In this document: piece by piece, positions 8,731 through 16,888 of the stretch
How the letters are laid out: every line of letters begins with the position of its first letter
Position numbering within the stretch: position 1 is the first letter of the stretch
Origin: Azoarcus sp. Aa7
GTDB taxonomy: Bacteria; Pseudomonadota; Gammaproteobacteria; Burkholderiales; Rhodocyclaceae
Assembly (NCBI RefSeq): GCF_014822185.1
Contig: NZ_QVLR01000034.1
Span: forward strand, 1 to 60,192
DNA: 60,192 nucleotides
Direction of reading: 5' to 3'
Made by a program: the position numbers and the translations under genes
The notes under the pieces: generated by a model
Databases searched by the model: none
Seen by the model: the letters and a program-made list of their open reading frames with translations, nothing else
Told to the model about the DNA's origin: nothing

Positions 8731-9354
8731 TCACGCGTCGAGGGCCAGTTCGGCCCAATCGATCGAGAACGCCTTGATGCCGCCGCGCTCGTCGTTGCCA
8801 CCCGCCCAGACGGCGAAGCCGATGCCGGTCTTGTGTCCGGCGACCAGCGGCGCCACGTCGGTGCCGCCGCCGAGCAGGCGCGAGATCACCACCTGCCAGC
8901 GGTCGCCCTCCGCCCGCGCCTGCGCGGAACACGCGAGCACCGGCCCCGGCGCCGAGGAGCCGATGCCGGTCGCGATCTGCGAAACGGCGCCCGCCTTGTT
9001 GGCCTGCCAGCGCAGGAAATGGATCGGGGCGTCGACGGCGCCCATCAGCGCCAGCACCGGTTTGCCGCGCACCGGCAATGCGATCGCGAGCGAATCGGGG
9101 AAATCCTTGCCGGCCGGGCTCACGCCGCGCCAGCTCGCCCGCAGCGCCCATTGCTTGCCGTCGTGCACGCTGGCGATTTCGAGGGCGGTGATGCGCCCGT
9201 ACTCGCGGCCTTCCCATGAATTCCGGATATACGCGGTCGGCTGCATGGCCAGCGGCGTCGACATCATCGACACCTGCTCGACGGGCACCGAGGCCCAGCC
9301 GGGGTCGACCGGATCGAGCATGGGGGCAAGATTTTTCACGCGACGTGTTCGCAC
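8731..9354 (-). CDS. Haem b gamma subunit of the molybdenum dehydrogenase (EB_dh domain)
   Basis: The product has about 207 residues if translation starts at the GTG at 9354, which follows AGGAGA at 7-base spacing; a longer upstream extension lacks such a site. The sequence matches the ethylbenzene-dehydrogenase gamma family in size and in features such as SWEGREYGRI, QWALRASWRG, ALMGAVDAPIHFLRWQAN and GKPVLALMG. These subunits bind one haem b through Met and Lys and pass electrons to an acceptor cytochrome. No obvious signal peptide is present, suggesting co-export with alpha. It is the first gene of the operon, whereas in described ebd operons the gamma gene follows alpha and beta. Confidence 0.8.
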   Translation of the reverse strand: MRTRRVKNLAPMLDPVDPGWASVPVEQVSMMSTPLAMQPTAYIRNSWEGREYGRITALEIASVHDGKQWALRASWRGVSPAGKDFPDSLAIALPVRGKPVLALMGAVDAPIHFLRWQANKAGAVSQIATGIGSSAPGPVLACSAQARAEGDRWQVVISRLLGGGTDVAPLVAGHKTGIGFAVWAGGNDERGGIKAFSIDWAELALDA

Positions 9355-9656
9355 TTTCTGTCTCCTGTTGTTCCTTGAGTCCGGCCGTATACGTCGGCCG
9401 TCTGGTGAACGGAGTGTTGAATTTGCGCGAACCGGCATCCCCTACCCCGAGTTAGGGATCAGCCCCTATCTGCCTGCAAACTGAGCAAACGTTGACCTAT
9501 GTCAACAAAACGGGCCGTCCTTCATCGCCGCGAAGGGAGCGCGTAGAATTGTTTCAAAGATCCCTGCGGGCCTTGCAGCAAGTGCTTTCGCCTCGAACGA
9601 CACGGACAGGCAAGTGCGCAGATGGGGACAGCACCCGTTTAACGAGGAGACATTCT
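9355..9656. promoter_or_regulatory. Divergent promoter region between the Mo-dehydrogenase operon and the LuxR regulator
   Basis: About 300 bp separate the gamma start (GTG, 9354, minus) from the regulator start (TTG, 9657, plus). The region holds an FNR-like palindrome (9491-9506), an inverted element around 9437-9460 (ATCCC ... GGGAT) and the ribosome-binding sites of both genes. Open frames running through it are not convincing as coding. Confidence 0.55.
9491..9506. promoter_or_regulatory. FNR/Dnr-type box upstream of the Mo-dehydrogenase operon
   Basis: GTTGACCTATGTCAAC is a perfect inverted repeat (GTTGAC, 4-base spacer, GTCAAC). Its core TTGAC-N4-GTCAA differs from the FNR/Anr/Dnr consensus TTGAT-N4-ATCAA only at the inner pair. 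With its centre at 9498.5, a class II promoter on the minus strand would start near 9457, about 100 bases before the gamma gene; a -10 there would be weak (GATAGG). It suggests oxygen- or NO-responsive control of the dehydrogenase, of the divergent regulator, or of both. Confidence 0.5.
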
Positions 9657-12410
9657 TTGAAGCACGCCTTGCAGGCGGATTCGACCTCACCCGCCGGGCA
9701 CCAGACGTCCCGACCCGGCGGCGAGCTGAGCGAGCCTCATTTCAAGCCCGTCTGTACGCAGGCCATCCGGCACTTTTCGCGCCTCGAGGCCCTGCCGAAA
9801 CTGCTGCTCGTCGTAGCCCCGCGGGGCTACGGAAAGACCGTGTTCATTTCGGCCGTTGCCCGCGCGCTGCGTGCGGCCGGCTGCACCAGCGATGTGCACA
9901 CCCTGGACGAAGGCCGCTCCGATTTCGGCGTCGCGCTGGCGCACATCGAACAATTGCTCGGCTGCGCCAACGAAGGCGCCGGTCAGATGTTCTACGGCGC
10001 CCCGATGATCGAGATCGACTCGCGCATCGACACCATCTTGCAGGCCGCAGAAAGGCTCGAAGAGGACGTCGTGCTGCTGATCGACGGCTTCGATGCCGGC
10101 CGCGACGGCGAACTCGGCAACCTGATCGAACGCCTGCTGCTCGGCCGCCAGACCCGCTTGCGCATCGTGCTGAGCTCGATCGAGCTTCCGATCGACAGCT
10201 TCCACCGCATCCGCCTCGAAGACGGCCTGCGCGAGCTCGGTCCCGCGGACCTAAGCCTCGGCAGCGACGAGATCCGCAAACTCTTCGAAGCGTCCGCTTC
10301 CAATCCGCTCCCGCTGTCGCCGGAGCAGGCGAATGTCATTCACGCGCAGACCGAAGGCTGGCCGGCGGCCGTACGCCTGATGCACGTCGCGATGTCGTCG
10401 CGCGTGAATCCCGCATCGATCAACGCCGGCGCGACCGCGCTCGATACCAGCCTGACCGACACCCTGTCCCGCCGCGTGCTGGGCGCCATCGATCCGGCGC
10501 TCGCCGGATTCCTGCTGGACATCGCGGACGTCGAGGCCTTCAACGCCGACTTGTGCGCCTTCATGACCGGCAAGCCCGATGCCCCCGAGAGGCTCGCCGA
10601 GCTCATCCGCCTCAACCTGATGATTTTCCCGGCGAGCGGCCGCCCCGGCTGGTTCCGCTTCCACGGACTCTTCAGCGACTATCTGCGCCGCGAAGCCCGC
10701 GCCACCCGGACCGAAGCCGAGCGCCATGCGCTGCTGGCGCGGGCGCTGCAGTGGTGCCGCAAGCACGGCGAACATCGCGACGCCTTCGAGCTGGCGCTGG
10801 CGATCCGCGACGGCGCACAGGCCAGCGACATCCTCGGCGCGCGCGCGCAGTGCCTGGTGCGCGACGAGGGCCGGCACCTGTTCTACATCGGCGCCTACGA
10901 ACGCCTGCTCGAGGTCGAACCCTTCCCCGCAGACGAAGCGCAATACTGGTACGTGTGGGCGATGCTCTTCGCGCGCCAGTACGAGAAGGCCTATCGCGTG
11001 CTGGCCGCGATGCGCCTCGGGACCAAGGGCGACGATCCGCTGGCCGACCGCATGCCGGGCCGCAAGCAGGCGCTGCTTTCGATCATCCTGTTCTCGCTCG
11101 ACCGGGTTCCCGAAGCGCGAATGCGCGGCGAACGCTGGCTCGAAACCGACGACGGTCTCGACCCCTTCGAGAGTTCGGGCGTCGCCTGCGTCGTCGGCAC
11201 CTCCGCCGTCGCCGACCTCGACTTTCCGGCTGCCCGCCGGGCCATCATGCTCGCGCGCAACTCGATGAGCCGCAGCGGCAGCGAATACGGCCTCGCGTGG
11301 ATATCCTGCCTCGACGCGCTGATCGACATCGAGGAAGGCGACCTGGCCTTCGTCCATGGCTCGCTGGACGAAGCGGTCCAGCGCGCGCGCAACGTTCTTG
11401 GCCCCGCGGCGTCGATCGTATCGACGATGGACATGATGGCCGCGCGGATCGCGCTGGAGCATGGCGATCTGGACGAAGCGCGCGAGCGGCTGCTGAACGG
11501 CCTCAGCCAGGCCAAGCAGCATGGCTTCATCGAAACGACCAAGGTGGGATTGGAAGTTGCCGTGCGCCTGTGGGACGGCAGCCAGGATTCGGTCTTCGCC
11601 CCGCGTCACCTCGACGCCGTCGCGACGAGTTTCCCGCCGCGCCTGCAACTGCTGCTGCAGTGCGCCGTGCTGGTGCGGCTGGTGCGCCTGGGGCTGATCG
11701 AGGCGGCGACCGACTGGGTGCGCCGGCAGGACATGGAAGGCCTGCTGGGCGCCCGCCCGCCGGCCCTGCCCGCCAGCCAGCTCGCCAGCGCCCGCCGTGC
11801 CCTGCTCGCGGCGCGCATCGCGTGGCTGATCGCCCAGCGCGATTTTCCCACCGCGCTCGCGACCACGGACACCGAGCTTCATTCCGCGCTGAAATCCACT
11901 TGTGCCACCTGGCAGGTGCACCTGCTGCTGACCCGCCTGCAGATCGAGGCCGCGACCGGCCATGCCGCCCAGGCCGCCAAGACCCTGCTGCGTGCCATCG
12001 GCATCGCGGCCCCACGCCGCCTGTGCCAGCCCTTCACCGAGTACGCCGACGTGATCCGGCCGGTGATCATGGCCGACCCGAAAAAGAACTGGCCGCTGGT
12101 CAATGAAAAGGAATTCGCGTTCTTCGCCGACTTGCGCCAACGCCTCGACTCCGCGGCGCAAACCGATCGCTCGCCACCGCACGCGGAAAGCCCCGCCGAC
12201 AGCCTCGAACTCGACGCCCCGACCAGCCGCGAGGTGGAACTGCTGGGCTTCCTCGACAGCGGCCTGTCGAACCAGGAAATCGCCGACCGCCTCGGCCTCA
12301 CCGTCGGCACCGTGAAGTGGCATTTGCATAACCTGTTCATGAAGCTGCGCGTGCGCAATCGCTCGGCGGCGATCTTCAAGGCCAAGCGCGCCGGGCTGCT
12401 CAACCGCTGA
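9657..12410 (+). CDS. Large ATP-dependent LuxR-family regulator (MalT/AlkS-like, LAL type)
   Basis: The product has about 917 residues from a TTG start preceded by GAGGAGA; a longer frame reaches back to 9492 but has no ribosome-binding site. It has a P-loop near residues 53-60 (APRGYGKT), a Walker-B-like VVLLIDGFDAG, then the ATPase arm and a helical TPR-like middle. A C-terminal LuxR helix-turn-helix follows (TSREVELLGFLDSGLSNQEI, then ADRLGLTVGTVKWHLHNL). This is the layout of MalT and of AlkS-type activators of hydrocarbon degradation, which need ATP and an inducer. It is divergent from the Mo-dehydrogenase operon and is the likely substrate-responsive activator of that operon; the regulatory link is inference from position. 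Confidence 0.85.
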   Translation: MKHALQADSTSPAGHQTSRPGGELSEPHFKPVCTQAIRHFSRLEALPKLLLVVAPRGYGKTVFISAVARALRAAGCTSDVHTLDEGRSDFGVALAHIEQLLGCANEGAGQMFYGAPMIEIDSRIDTILQAAERLEEDVVLLIDGFDAGRDGELGNLIERLLLGRQTRLRIVLSSIELPIDSFHRIRLEDGLRELGPADLSLGSDEIRKLFEASASNPLPLSPEQANVIHAQTEGWPAAVRLMHVAMSSRVNPASINAGATALDTSLTDTLSRRVLGAIDPALAGFLLDIADVEAFNADLCAFMTGKPDAPERLAELIRLNLMIFPASGRPGWFRFHGLFSDYLRREARATRTEAERHALLARALQWCRKHGEHRDAFELALAIRDGAQASDILGARAQCLVRDEGRHLFYIGAYERLLEVEPFPADEAQYWYVWAMLFARQYEKAYRVLAAMRLGTKGDDPLADRMPGRKQALLSIILFSLDRVPEARMRGERWLETDDGLDPFESSGVACVVGTSAVADLDFPAARRAIMLARNSMSRSGSEYGLAWISCLDALIDIEEGDLAFVHGSLDEAVQRARNVLGPAASIVSTMDMMAARIALEHGDLDEARERLLNGLSQAKQHGFIETTKVGLEVAVRLWDGSQDSVFAPRHLDAVATSFPPRLQLLLQCAVLVRLVRLGLIEAATDWVRRQDMEGLLGARPPALPASQLASARRALLAARIAWLIAQRDFPTALATTDTELHSALKSTCATWQVHLLLTRLQIEAATGHAAQAAKTLLRAIGIAAPRRLCQPFTEYADVIRPVIMADPKKNWPLVNEKEFAFFADLRQRLDSAAQTDRSPPHAESPADSLELDAPTSREVELLGFLDSGLSNQEIADRLGLTVGTVKWHLHNLFMKLRVRNRSAAIFKAKRAGLLNR

Positions 12411-12503
12411 GCCGCGGGCGATCGGCGCGAGGGCCGGTGCAGAACCCGGCCCCTGCGGGCAGCGGAGCCTATACTTGATTCACGACCCCGCAGGCAGAGG
12501 AAT

Positions 12504-14441
12504 ATGGATCCGAACGGCGCCGGCACTGAAGATCGTCTGTCCCGCGACCCGGGAAACGGGAACGAGTTGTGGCGCGTGAACCAGGCGCTCAGGACCCTCA
12601 GCGCCGGAAACCGGACTTTGCTGCGCGCCCAGCAGGAGCAGGACCTCCTCCTTGGCATGTGCCGGGTCATCGTCAATGAAGGCGGCTACCGCCTCGCCTT
12701 CGTCGCGTACGCGCAGCACGATGAACAGAAATCCCTTCGGATCATGGCTTACGCCCTTGGGCGGGACGATCAGAAGCAAAGGGATTATTTCGATCATCTC
12801 AAACTCACCTGGGCCGATGACGAATTCGGGCAGCACTCTTCCGCAGTCGCCATCCGCAGCGGCGAGCCCTGCATCGGGCGCAAGGTACTGGACGATCCCG
12901 GCCATGCCCCGTGGCACGCGGACGCGCGTCGCCTCGAATACCGTTCGGTGTCGGCCTATCCTCTGCACATCGAAGACAACGCGATGGGCGTGCTGCTCAT
13001 CGCCGACTCGGACCCCGACGCCTTCGACGACGCCGAAGTCAAATTGCTTGGCGAACTGGCCGACGACCTGGCCTACGGCATCTCCAATCTGCGCAGCCGC
13101 ATCAAGCGCCGGGAGGCGGAGGCCAGTCTCGAACGCATGGCCTTTTACGACGCGCTCACGGGACTGCCGAACCGAACGCTGTTCCGTGCCCGACTGCAAT
13201 CGGCGATCGCCACTGCAAGACAGAAGCATAGGCCGCTGGCTGTTCTGCTGTTGAGCGCAACGCATTTTCACGAGATCAACGACACCCTCGGTTATCACCA
13301 GGCGGATCTGCTCACTTGCTCGTTCGGCCGGAGACTGGTCGAGGCCGTCCAGGAGGGCCAGCTTGCGGCCTGCGTCGGCGAGGCCGAGTTCGCCTTGCTC
13401 CTGCCCCACTTCGACATCGGCGAAGCCACGCAGGCGGCGCGCGAACTTGTCAGACAGTTCCATTGCCCGGTCGAAGTGGGTGGCCTGAGCATCAGCGTGG
13501 GACTTTCAGCCGGCATCGCCGCCTTCCCCGGGCATGGCACGGACGCCGACTCGCTCATCCGGCGCGCCCGCCTGGCGATGTTCGACGCAAAGCGCGGCGG
13601 ACGGGGCTGCGCGGTCTTTACCGCCGAACTCGAACAGGCGCGCAGCGCCCATCTGGCCCTGATGATCGATCTGCGGCGCGCCATCGAGCAGAAAGAACTG
13701 ATGCTCTATTGCCAGCCCAAGATCGACCTCGCATCGAAGCGCATCCACGGAGCCGAAGGTCTGGTGCGCTGGCAACACCCCGTACAGGGCATGATCCCCA
13801 CCGAGGAATTCGTCAGGATCGCGGAGTCCTCCGGCCTGATCACGCCGCTGACCCACCGCGTGCTGGAAGCCGCCTTCCAGCAAAGCTACGCGTGGCATGA
13901 CGCCGGACTCGACCAGCCGCTGTCGGTCAATCTCTCGGCCCGCGATCTGCGCGATCCCGCCCTGATCGACAAGCTCAAGAGCCTGTTTGCCACCTGGGGC
14001 ACGCAGCCCGAATGGATCCAGTTCGAGCTCACCGAAAGCGCGCTGATGGAAGATCCGCTCGGCGCTCTGGAGGCGATCAAACGCATCAAGGCCCTGGGCG
14101 TCGAACTCTTCATCGACGACTTCGGCATCGGCTATTCGAGCCTCAGTTATCTGCACAAGCTGCCGGTCGATGCGATCAAGATCGACCAGTCCTTCGTGAT
14201 GGCGATGCCCGACAGCGCGGTGTCCGCCGCCATCGTCCAGTCGACCATCGAACTGGGTCACCGGCTGGATCTCGAAGTCGTCGCGGAAGGCGTCGAAACC
14301 GAAGCGGCCTGGAACCACCTCGTGGCCCTCAGCTGCGACACCGCGCAAGGTTTCTACATGGCCAGGCCGATGCCTGCGGATCACTTCAGGGATTGGCAGT
14401 TGCATTACGACGCCGGCCTCGGAGCACGCCGGACGCACTGA
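12504..14441 (+). CDS. GAF - degenerate GGDEF - EAL cyclic-di-GMP protein
   Basis: The product has 645 residues. Residues about 40-195 form a GAF-like sensor (LLLGMCRVIVNEGGYRLAFV ... SAYPLHIEDNAMGVLLIAD). Next is a diguanylate-cyclase fold starting MAFYDALTGLPNRTLF, but the catalytic GG(D/E)EF loop is replaced by CVGEAEFA, so cyclase activity is unlikely. The EAL domain has its key residues: AEGLVRW in place of EALxRW, ELTESALMED, IDDFGIGYSSLSYL, IKIDQSF and AEGVETE. It is therefore probably a c-di-GMP phosphodiesterase whose GGDEF domain is only regulatory. No membrane segment is seen. It follows the LuxR regulator on the same strand after 93 bases that contain a GC-rich hairpin but no T-run. 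Confidence 0.88.
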   Translation: MDPNGAGTEDRLSRDPGNGNELWRVNQALRTLSAGNRTLLRAQQEQDLLLGMCRVIVNEGGYRLAFVAYAQHDEQKSLRIMAYALGRDDQKQRDYFDHLKLTWADDEFGQHSSAVAIRSGEPCIGRKVLDDPGHAPWHADARRLEYRSVSAYPLHIEDNAMGVLLIADSDPDAFDDAEVKLLGELADDLAYGISNLRSRIKRREAEASLERMAFYDALTGLPNRTLFRARLQSAIATARQKHRPLAVLLLSATHFHEINDTLGYHQADLLTCSFGRRLVEAVQEGQLAACVGEAEFALLLPHFDIGEATQAARELVRQFHCPVEVGGLSISVGLSAGIAAFPGHGTDADSLIRRARLAMFDAKRGGRGCAVFTAELEQARSAHLALMIDLRRAIEQKELMLYCQPKIDLASKRIHGAEGLVRWQHPVQGMIPTEEFVRIAESSGLITPLTHRVLEAAFQQSYAWHDAGLDQPLSVNLSARDLRDPALIDKLKSLFATWGTQPEWIQFELTESALMEDPLGALEAIKRIKALGVELFIDDFGIGYSSLSYLHKLPVDAIKIDQSFVMAMPDSAVSAAIVQSTIELGHRLDLEVVAEGVETEAAWNHLVALSCDTAQGFYMARPMPADHFRDWQLHYDAGLGARRTH

Positions 14442-14501
14442 GCGCCCTCCAAGGCATAATCCATACATCTGCCACAAGTTGCCCGCGAGGCTCCCCTTTC
14501 G

Positions 14502-15020
14502 ATGTCGCACGTCCAGCCAGATGAACACAGCGACGCCCCGAGCAGGGCGACGCTCACGGATCTGCTCGGCTTCTTCTATCCGATCCACTATCGCATCGGC
14601 ATGGAGCTCGAACGCAGGATGTGCCAGGGGCGTCTGTCGCGACAGCAGGCGGCGATCATCTGGCTGATCGAATCCGAGGTCGGCCCGCACGGCTGGATGC
14701 GGCGGAAACTGATCGAGCAGGCCCTGAGCAACTGGTTCGAGACGCGAAATTCCCACGTTTCGATGCTCCTGCAGGAACTGTCCGCCTCGTCCGAGCCCTT
14801 CATCGTGCAAAGGACGAACCCCGCCTCCGCCCGCGAAAAGCTCGTTGCGTTGACCGATCACGGAAGACAATTCTTCGACACGATGATCGACGCCGGACTC
14901 GCGTATTTCGGCGAGCTGCTTCCGCAGCTCACGGAAAGCGAACTGCGCGATGGCATCCGCTTCCTGGGCAAGGCATTCGGTCCGCCGGCGCTGGGCGACC
15001 GCATCGGCCACCGGGAATGA
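14502..15020 (+). CDS. MarR-family winged-helix regulator
   Basis: The product has 172 residues. The central part (LSRQQAAIIWLIESEVGP ... RRKLIEQALSNWFETRNSHV, SMLLQELSA, then FIVQRTNPASAREKLVALTD HGRQFF) fits a MarR winged helix: a helix-turn-helix followed by a beta wing and the typical xLTxxGRxxF segment. Helices at both ends would dimerise. It lies 127 bases before a membrane-protein operon whose leader carries a palindrome, so it may control that operon. Confidence 0.8.
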   Translation: MSHVQPDEHSDAPSRATLTDLLGFFYPIHYRIGMELERRMCQGRLSRQQAAIIWLIESEVGPHGWMRRKLIEQALSNWFETRNSHVSMLLQELSASSEPFIVQRTNPASAREKLVALTDHGRQFFDTMIDAGLAYFGELLPQLTESELRDGIRFLGKAFGPPALGDRIGHRE

Positions 15021-15054
15021 TTCGCCGCTCGCGGTATTCGCGCTCAGAAGTGCA

Positions 15055-15110
15055 TTGACAAAACACTTCAAAATTTTCACAATCCTGTCGCATGTGGTAT
15101 GGCTTCATAC
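15055..15110 (+). promoter_or_regulatory. Promoter and operator-like palindrome before the NorE/NorF-like operon
   Basis: A perfect -35 TTGACA lies at 15055-15060, with CACAAT (4 of 6 matches to TATAAT) at 15078-15083 after 17 bases. Just downstream, 15097-15110 is GTATG-GCTT-CATAC, a 5-base-arm inverted repeat where a repressor would block initiation. The MarR gene directly upstream is the obvious candidate regulator. Confidence 0.55.
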
Positions 15111-15147
15111 GGCCTACCCTGACCGATAACGATCAAGGAGACAGGAG

Positions 15148-15915
15148 ATGAACCCGGCAATGAGCAATGCGGCGTATTTCAAGTACTGGCGCGCGTGCGC
15201 CGCAACGGGGCCGGTGTTCCTCGCCGCCTTCATCCTATGCTGGGGGGTGCTGGGCTACAACATCCCGCCGATTCCGGCCGATTTCACCGCCGACCAGTTG
15301 GCCGAACATTTCCGTACCCACTACAACGAGGTGCGCGCCGGGATGGCGGGCGCGATGCTCTTCGGGGTCCTCTACCTGCCGTGGACGCTGTCGATCACCA
15401 AGGTGATGGAATGGATCAACCCGAACGACAACAACATGATGTCGACCCTTCAGATGTGGGGCGGCGGCCTGACCGTCGTCCCGCTGGTCACCTCGTCGGT
15501 CTTCTGGCTGACCGCCGCGTACCGGCCGGACGCGCTCTCCCCCGTCACCTTGCAGATGCTCTACGACCAGGGCTGGCTGCTCATCGACATGTTCTACGCC
15601 ATCACCACGATTCCGATGGTCGCGATCGGCGTGGGCGGGCTGAATGACCAGCGCAGCCGGCCGCTCTTTCCCCGCTGGGCGTGCTGGTACTCGATCTGGG
15701 CCGGCTTGAGCTTCCTGTTCGAGTTGCTGATGCCCTTCTTCAAGTCCGGGCTGTTTGCGCGCCAGGGGTGGCTGAACTTCTGGGTCGAGTTCCTCGTGTG
15801 GTTCCTCTATATCGTCGTGGTGACCTGGTACGTGTTCAAGGCCATTCCGCGCCTCGAACAGGAACGCGCGGCACTCCTGACGCAGGAGCGCCCGGCTCGC
15901 CTGGCCGCAGCGTAA
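15148..15915 (+). CDS. Polytopic membrane protein of unknown function, first gene of a NorE/NorF-like operon
   Basis: The product has 255 residues after a clear AAGGAGACAGGAG site. Hydrophobic stretches suggest about six membrane helices (VFLAAFILCWGVLGY, MAGAMLFGVLYLPWTLSI, VVPLVTSSVFWLTAA, MFYAITTIPMVAIGVGG, WYSIWAGLSFLFELLM, WVEFLVWFLYIVVVTWYVF). The segment between the first two helices (PADFTADQLAEHFRTHYNEV) looks like a periplasmic or cytoplasmic loop. I do not recognise an enzymatic motif. It is followed 22 bases later by a cytochrome-oxidase-subunit-III-like gene, so it may be an accessory of a membrane redox complex. Function unknown. Confidence 0.75.
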   Translation: MNPAMSNAAYFKYWRACAATGPVFLAAFILCWGVLGYNIPPIPADFTADQLAEHFRTHYNEVRAGMAGAMLFGVLYLPWTLSITKVMEWINPNDNNMMSTLQMWGGGLTVVPLVTSSVFWLTAAYRPDALSPVTLQMLYDQGWLLIDMFYAITTIPMVAIGVGGLNDQRSRPLFPRWACWYSIWAGLSFLFELLMPFFKSGLFARQGWLNFWVEFLVWFLYIVVVTWYVFKAIPRLEQERAALLTQERPARLAAA

Positions 15916-15937
15916 TTCACCGTCCGACGCGCCTGCC

Positions 15938-16561
15938 ATGAACGATCTCGTATCCATTGAGAGCGCCGCGCGGGGAAGCCGGGACGTCGCCGACGTTCCG
16001 GGCGCGTCCCCATCCCGCGTGCCCGGCATCCTGACCTTCATCCTGGCCGACGTCCTCGTCTTCGGTCTTCTCTTCGTCGGATTCATGGTCGAGCGCCTCG
16101 AGCAGGTGGCGCTGTTCAATCGCTCATCCGCCACCCTCGACGTTCGACTGGGCCTGCTCAACACGCTCATCCTCGTCACCAGCGGCCTGTTCGTCGTCCT
16201 TGCGGTCCATGCCGCGCGCGCGGGGCGGGCGGTGGCGACGCGGAACTGGCTGCTGGCTTCCTTCATCGTCGGCGCGGGCTTCGGCGTAAACAAGCTGATC
16301 GAGTACGGCGACAAGCTGGCGCACGGGGTCAGCATGCTCACGAACGACTTCTTCATGTTCTATTTCGTGCTCACGGGCGTGCATTTCCTGCACTTTCTGG
16401 CGGGCATGGTCGTGCTGGCCGTATTGTGGTTCAAGGCGTCGCGCGAAGCCGTCGACGGGCCGCTCTTCGGCTGGATCGAGTCCGGCGGGCTGTATTGGCA
16501 CATGGTCGACCTCCTGTGGATCGTCATTTTTCCGATGCTCTACCTGCTGGGGGCGCAATGA
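15938..16561 (+). CDS. Cytochrome c oxidase subunit III-like protein (NorE type)
   Basis: The product has 207 residues with five hydrophobic helices, including LTFILADVLVFGLLFVGFMV, ILVTSGLFVVLAVHAARAG, LLASFIVGAGFGVNKLIEYG, FYFVLTGVHFLHFLAGMVVL and GLYWHMVDLLWIVIFPMLYL. The VHFLHFLAGM and WHMVDLLWI motifs are those of COX3 and NorE. NorE is an accessory of nitric oxide reductase in denitrifiers, but no norC or norB is nearby, so the partner is unknown. The stop overlaps the next ATG by 4 bases. Confidence 0.85.
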   Translation: MNDLVSIESAARGSRDVADVPGASPSRVPGILTFILADVLVFGLLFVGFMVERLEQVALFNRSSATLDVRLGLLNTLILVTSGLFVVLAVHAARAGRAVATRNWLLASFIVGAGFGVNKLIEYGDKLAHGVSMLTNDFFMFYFVLTGVHFLHFLAGMVVLAVLWFKASREAVDGPLFGWIESGGLYWHMVDLLWIVIFPMLYLLGAQ

Positions 16562-16836
16562 ACCACGTATCTCCGGCGATGGCAGTCCGTGTCTGGATGT
16601 TTCTCGTCGCAGCGACGGTGACCAGCGGCTGGCTGGTCGAACACCACAGCGTCGCGGGCCGCTGGACGGCCGCCGCGGTCATGCTCGTCGCAGCCTTGAA
16701 AGGCCGCGCCGTGCTGCTTTATTTCATGGAGTTGAAGGGCGCACCGCGCGCATGGCGTGTGGCCTTCGAACTGTGGATCTGGCTGTGCGCCGTCGTGATC
16801 GTCGCCCTGTGGGCCGTGGGCGGCAGCGGCACCTGA
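16558..16836 (+). CDS. Cytochrome c oxidase subunit IV-like protein (NorF type)
   Basis: The product has 92 residues with three predicted membrane helices. The motif VAALKGRAVLLYFMELKGAP is the hallmark of the COX4/NorF prokaryotic family. Its ATG sits in an ATGA overlap with the NorE-like gene, so the two are coupled, and with the unknown 255-aa gene they form one operon. A collapsed second copy of this norE-norF pair lies at 39362-39653. Confidence 0.82.
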   Translation: MNHVSPAMAVRVWMFLVAATVTSGWLVEHHSVAGRWTAAAVMLVAALKGRAVLLYFMELKGAPRAWRVAFELWIWLCAVVIVALWAVGGSGT

Positions 16837-16888
16837 GAACGCGGGACTTTCGGGCGCCGATCGGGTCGAGCTGATATATCCTTCAAGG

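Noticed and set aside
4698-9354. Assignment as nitrate reductase or selenate/chlorate reductase
   Set aside because: The gamma subunit is of the ethylbenzene-dehydrogenase haem b type and there is no NarI or quinol oxidase; catabolic neighbours favour a hydrocarbon dehydrogenase, though the substrate stays open.
12425-12465. GC-rich hairpin (GGGCCGG ... CCGGCCC) after the LuxR gene, considered as terminator
   Set aside because: The stem is short and no T-run follows; in such GC-rich DNA this is not enough evidence.
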